From Rhizobium brockwellii (GTDB lineage: Bacteria > Pseudomonadota > Alphaproteobacteria > Rhizobiales > Rhizobiaceae), in the NCBI RefSeq assembly GCF_000769405.2, contig NZ_CP053440.1, positions 744,001-808,000 on the forward strand: 64,000 nucleotides of DNA, in the 5' to 3' direction. The translations under genes were made by a program, and so were the position numbers. Positions 61,934-64,000 of the stretch are shown piece after piece (position 1 is the stretch's first letter; each line of letters opens with the position of its first letter). The notes under the pieces were generated by a model. That model was given only the letters and a program-made list of their open reading frames with translations, searched no databases and had not been told where the DNA came from.

Positions 61934-62602
61934 ATGACGACGTTCCGTCCGAAATACATCACCTTCGACTGCTACGGCACGCTGACCAACTTTCAGATGG
62001 CGGAAGCGGCGCGCGACCTCTACGGCGAAGAGCTCGACGAGCCACGCATGGCGGAGTTCATCAAGAATTTCGCTGCCTATCGCCTCGACGAGATCATGGG
62101 CGACTGGAAACCCTATGCCGAGGTGGTGCACAATTCGCTCGAGCGGACATGCAAGCGCAACGGCGTGACCTTTCGCGACGAAGCCGCCCGGATGGTCTAT
62201 GAGCGCGTTCCGACCTGGGGGCCGCATTCGGATGTCCCGGCCGGTCTCGCCAAGGTCGCCAAGGAAATCCCTTTGGTCATCCTCTCCAACGCCATGAATT
62301 CGCAGATCATGTCGAACGTCGAAAAACTGGGCGCGCCCTTCCATGCGGTTTATACCGCCGAGCAGGCGCAGTCCTACAAGCCACGCTTCAAGGGCTTCGA
62401 ATATATGCTCGATATGCTGGGCTGCGGGCCGGAAGACGTGCTGCATTGCTCGTCCTCCTTCCGCTATGACCTGATGTCTGCCCACGACCTCGGCATCAAG
62501 AACAAGGTTTGGGTCAATCGCGGCCACGAGCCGGCCAACCCTTATTACGGTTATGTCGAAATTCCTGACATCTCGGGCCTGCCTGGCGTCGTCGGGCTCT
62601 GA
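61934..62602 (+). CDS. Type II haloacid-dehalogenase-like hydrolase (copy 2)
   Basis: This 222-residue HAD protein has the nucleophile motif FDCYGTLTNF near residue 10, motif II in LSNAMNSQI, the lysine segment YKPRFKGFEYML and a C-terminal HCSSSFRYDLMSAHDLG (first residues of motif III). ATG 61934 has AAGGA 7 nt upstream. It is 13 nt before the PuuB-like oxidase gene. Relation to copy 1 is same family, clearly diverged. Substrate unknown. Confidence 0.88.
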   Translation: MTTFRPKYITFDCYGTLTNFQMAEAARDLYGEELDEPRMAEFIKNFAAYRLDEIMGDWKPYAEVVHNSLERTCKRNGVTFRDEAARMVYERVPTWGPHSDVPAGLAKVAKEIPLVILSNAMNSQIMSNVEKLGAPFHAVYTAEQAQSYKPRFKGFEYMLDMLGCGPEDVLHCSSSFRYDLMSAHDLGIKNKVWVNRGHEPANPYYGYVEIPDISGLPGVVGL

Positions 62603-62615
62603 CGGAGAGAGGCGG

Positions 62616-63890
62616 ATGCAGTTCGAATCCTACTGGCACGACACGGCACCGGCCTTTGCCGGCGGCGCTCAAGGCGCCGTCGAAGGACATTATGACGTCG
62701 CCGTCATCGGCGCCGGCTTCACCGGGCTTGCCGCGGCGCGCCAGCTTGCAAAGGCCGGCGTCAAGGTCGTGGTGCTGGAGGCCGAAAGGGTCGGCTGGGG
62801 GGCATCGGGGCGCAATGGCGGACATCTCAACAACGGGCTCGCCCACAGTTTCCTGTCCGCCAAATCAGCACTCGGCGTGGAGCGGGCCGTCGCCCTCTAC
62901 AAGGCGTTCGACGATTCCATCGATACGATCGAGGCGATCATTGCCGAAGAGGGAATCGACTGCAATTTCCGCCGCGCCGGAAAGCTGAAGCTTGCCTCCA
63001 AGCCGCAGCATTTCGACGCGATTGCCCGCAATTTCGAGGCCGTTCATAGAGAGGTCGATCCGGACACGGCACTTCTGACGGCGGGTGACCTGAAAAGCGA
63101 GGTCGGATCGCCCTTCCATGGCGCCATGCTCTCGAAGAAAAGCGCGATGATGCATATGGGCCGTTATGTCGCCGGGCTCGCCACTGCAACCGTGCGTCAT
63201 GGCGCCGTCATCTTCGAAAAGGCGGCCGTGACCGCCCACCGGCAGGGCAATAGTCGCCACAGCCTGACGACGGCACGAGGCACTGTCACCGCAGACCATG
63301 TGCTGGTCGCGACAGGCGCCTATACGCCCTCGCTCTTTAACTATTTCCGCCGCCGGATCATTTCCGTCGGCAGCTTCCTGATTGCCACCCGTCCGCTGAC
63401 CGACGCCGAAATCGCCGCTACGATGCCGGGTAACCGCACCTGCGTGACGTCGATGAACATCGGTAATTATTTCCGGCTATCGCCGGACAAGCGGCTGATC
63501 TTCGGCGGTCGCGCCCGGTTTTCCGCCACGTCCGATCAACGATCGGACGCAAGGAGCGGCGACATTCTCCGCGCCAGCCTGGCTGAAATCTTCCCCCAGC
63601 TTGCCGGCGTCGAGATCGACTATTGCTGGGGCGGCCTCGTCGACATGACCAAGGATCGCTATCCGCGTGCCGGCTATGTCGATGGTGTCTGGTATGCCAT
63701 GGGCTATTCCGGCCACGGCGCCCAGCTCTCCACCCACCTCGGCTTGATCATGGCCGACGCCATCCTCGGCAAAGCTGACCGTAACCCGATCAAGGGGCTC
63801 GACTGGCCGGCCGTCCCCGGCCATTTCGGAAAACCGTGGTTCCTGCCGCTCGTCGGGCTCTATTACAAGACGCTCGATCGCTTCCAGTAA
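62616..63890 (+). CDS. FAD-dependent oxidoreductase, gamma-glutamylputrescine oxidase-like (PuuB type)
   Basis: This 424-residue DAO-family flavoenzyme opens with the YWHDTAPAF segment typical of PuuB-like oxidases, then the FAD motif VAVIGAGFTGLAAARQLA (near residue 30) and WGASGRNGG. The C-terminal motif is GYSGHGAQLSTHLG. PuuB-type enzymes oxidise N-acylated or free amines to aldehydes. ATG 62616 has GGAGAGAGG upstream. It follows HAD copy 2 by 13 nt, and together they look like a two-gene operon downstream of otnC. The true amine substrate is not known. Confidence 0.9.
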   Translation: MQFESYWHDTAPAFAGGAQGAVEGHYDVAVIGAGFTGLAAARQLAKAGVKVVVLEAERVGWGASGRNGGHLNNGLAHSFLSAKSALGVERAVALYKAFDDSIDTIEAIIAEEGIDCNFRRAGKLKLASKPQHFDAIARNFEAVHREVDPDTALLTAGDLKSEVGSPFHGAMLSKKSAMMHMGRYVAGLATATVRHGAVIFEKAAVTAHRQGNSRHSLTTARGTVTADHVLVATGAYTPSLFNYFRRRIISVGSFLIATRPLTDAEIAATMPGNRTCVTSMNIGNYFRLSPDKRLIFGGRARFSATSDQRSDARSGDILRASLAEIFPQLAGVEIDYCWGGLVDMTKDRYPRAGYVDGVWYAMGYSGHGAQLSTHLGLIMADAILGKADRNPIKGLDWPAVPGHFGKPWFLPLVGLYYKTLDRFQ

Positions 63891-64000
63891 CGGGCCGGAT
63901 CAGTCCGATTGCAGCCGAAGCGGCTCGATGGGGGCAGGATTGCGATGAGCGCCTGCGCGGCGGTCAACTACCTCGCCTCGCTGACGGGATAGATCCTGAA
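63891..64000. other. Right-edge intergenic sequence
   Basis: 110 nt after the oxidase stop with no supported start, RNA or repeat. A minus-strand frame at the very edge (reading FRIYPVSEAR then stop) could be the end of a gene beyond the window, but it is too short to judge. Confidence 0.3.

Noticed and set aside
1..64000. tRNA/rRNA genes, CRISPR arrays, intact insertion sequences, replication origin
   Set aside because: Scanned for by eye on both strands; none recognised. Short or degenerate elements could be missed without a computed search.

Overview
This 64 kb window has high GC, rhizobial-style genes and many solute-uptake and catabolic operons. It contains no rRNA, tRNA, replication, phage or intact transposase gene. 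The content (PutA of the rhizobial long type with a divergent Lrp-type regulator, several CUT1 and CUT2 sugar ABC systems with LacI/GntR regulators, tetronate catabolism, and an ECF sigma/ChrR stress module) points to a Rhizobiaceae member (Rhizobium/Agrobacterium/Sinorhizobium group). The setting is probably a megaplasmid, chromid or accessory chromosomal region. That assignment is inferred from gene families, not from a marker gene.

Layout. (1) 0-6 kb: a LysR regulator, then a divergent Lrp-type regulator (PutR-like) and putA, with a small ORF between them. (2) 6-17.3 kb: a sugar-acid catabolic locus with GntR plus three enolase-superfamily enzymes on the minus strand. Divergent on the plus strand are a complete CUT1 ABC importer, a fourth enolase-superfamily enzyme (galactonate dehydratase-like) and an RraA/HMG-aldolase-like protein. 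(3) 17.3-24.5 kb: a LacI-controlled CUT1 importer with a cytoplasmic GH32 fructosidase, so uptake and hydrolysis of a fructoside. (4) 24.5-27.7 kb: mostly gene-poor sequence around a glucose-6-phosphate dehydrogenase, with the decayed tail of a chemotaxis receptor. (5) 27.7-33.8 kb: a LacI-controlled CUT2 importer (FrcBCA-like) with a sugar isomerase/epimerase and an inositol-dehydrogenase-like oxidoreductase. (6) 33.9-35.4 kb: a patch of truncated or odd small genes (RpiR HTH fragment, small lipoprotein, truncated GT29-like protein).

(7) 35.3-44.3 kb is the most coherent non-metabolic unit. It holds an ECF11-type sigma factor with a zinc-binding ChrR anti-sigma factor. Around them are genes of the kind found in the Rhodobacter RpoE-ChrR singlet-oxygen regulon: CFA-synthase-like methyltransferase, DUF1295 membrane reductase-like protein, FAD amine-oxidase-like protein, lipocalin, SDR, TspO and GTP cyclohydrolase I. 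Sequences matching the RpoE/ECF11 promoter form (TGATCC, 17-18 nt, TAA) lie upstream of the sigma gene and upstream of folE. (8) 44.4-45.9 kb carries a frameshifted fasciclin-domain gene, a small ORF and the C-terminal scrap of a flavin monooxygenase.

(9) 45.9-63.9 kb: an amino-compound/hydroxy-acid catabolic island. It contains a DAO-type oxidase with a divergent Lrp regulator, a dipeptide/opine-type ABC importer with fused ATPases, two type II haloacid-dehalogenase-like proteins, a class III aminotransferase, a GNAT acetyltransferase, and a second DAO-type (PuuB-like) oxidase. It also holds a full L-threonate/tetronate pathway (LtnD, OtnI, OtnK/LtnK, OtnC homologues) under a LacI regulator with clear palindromic operators. 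In all four importers the solute-binding-protein gene is followed by a GC-rich stem-loop, consistent with making more binding protein than permease.
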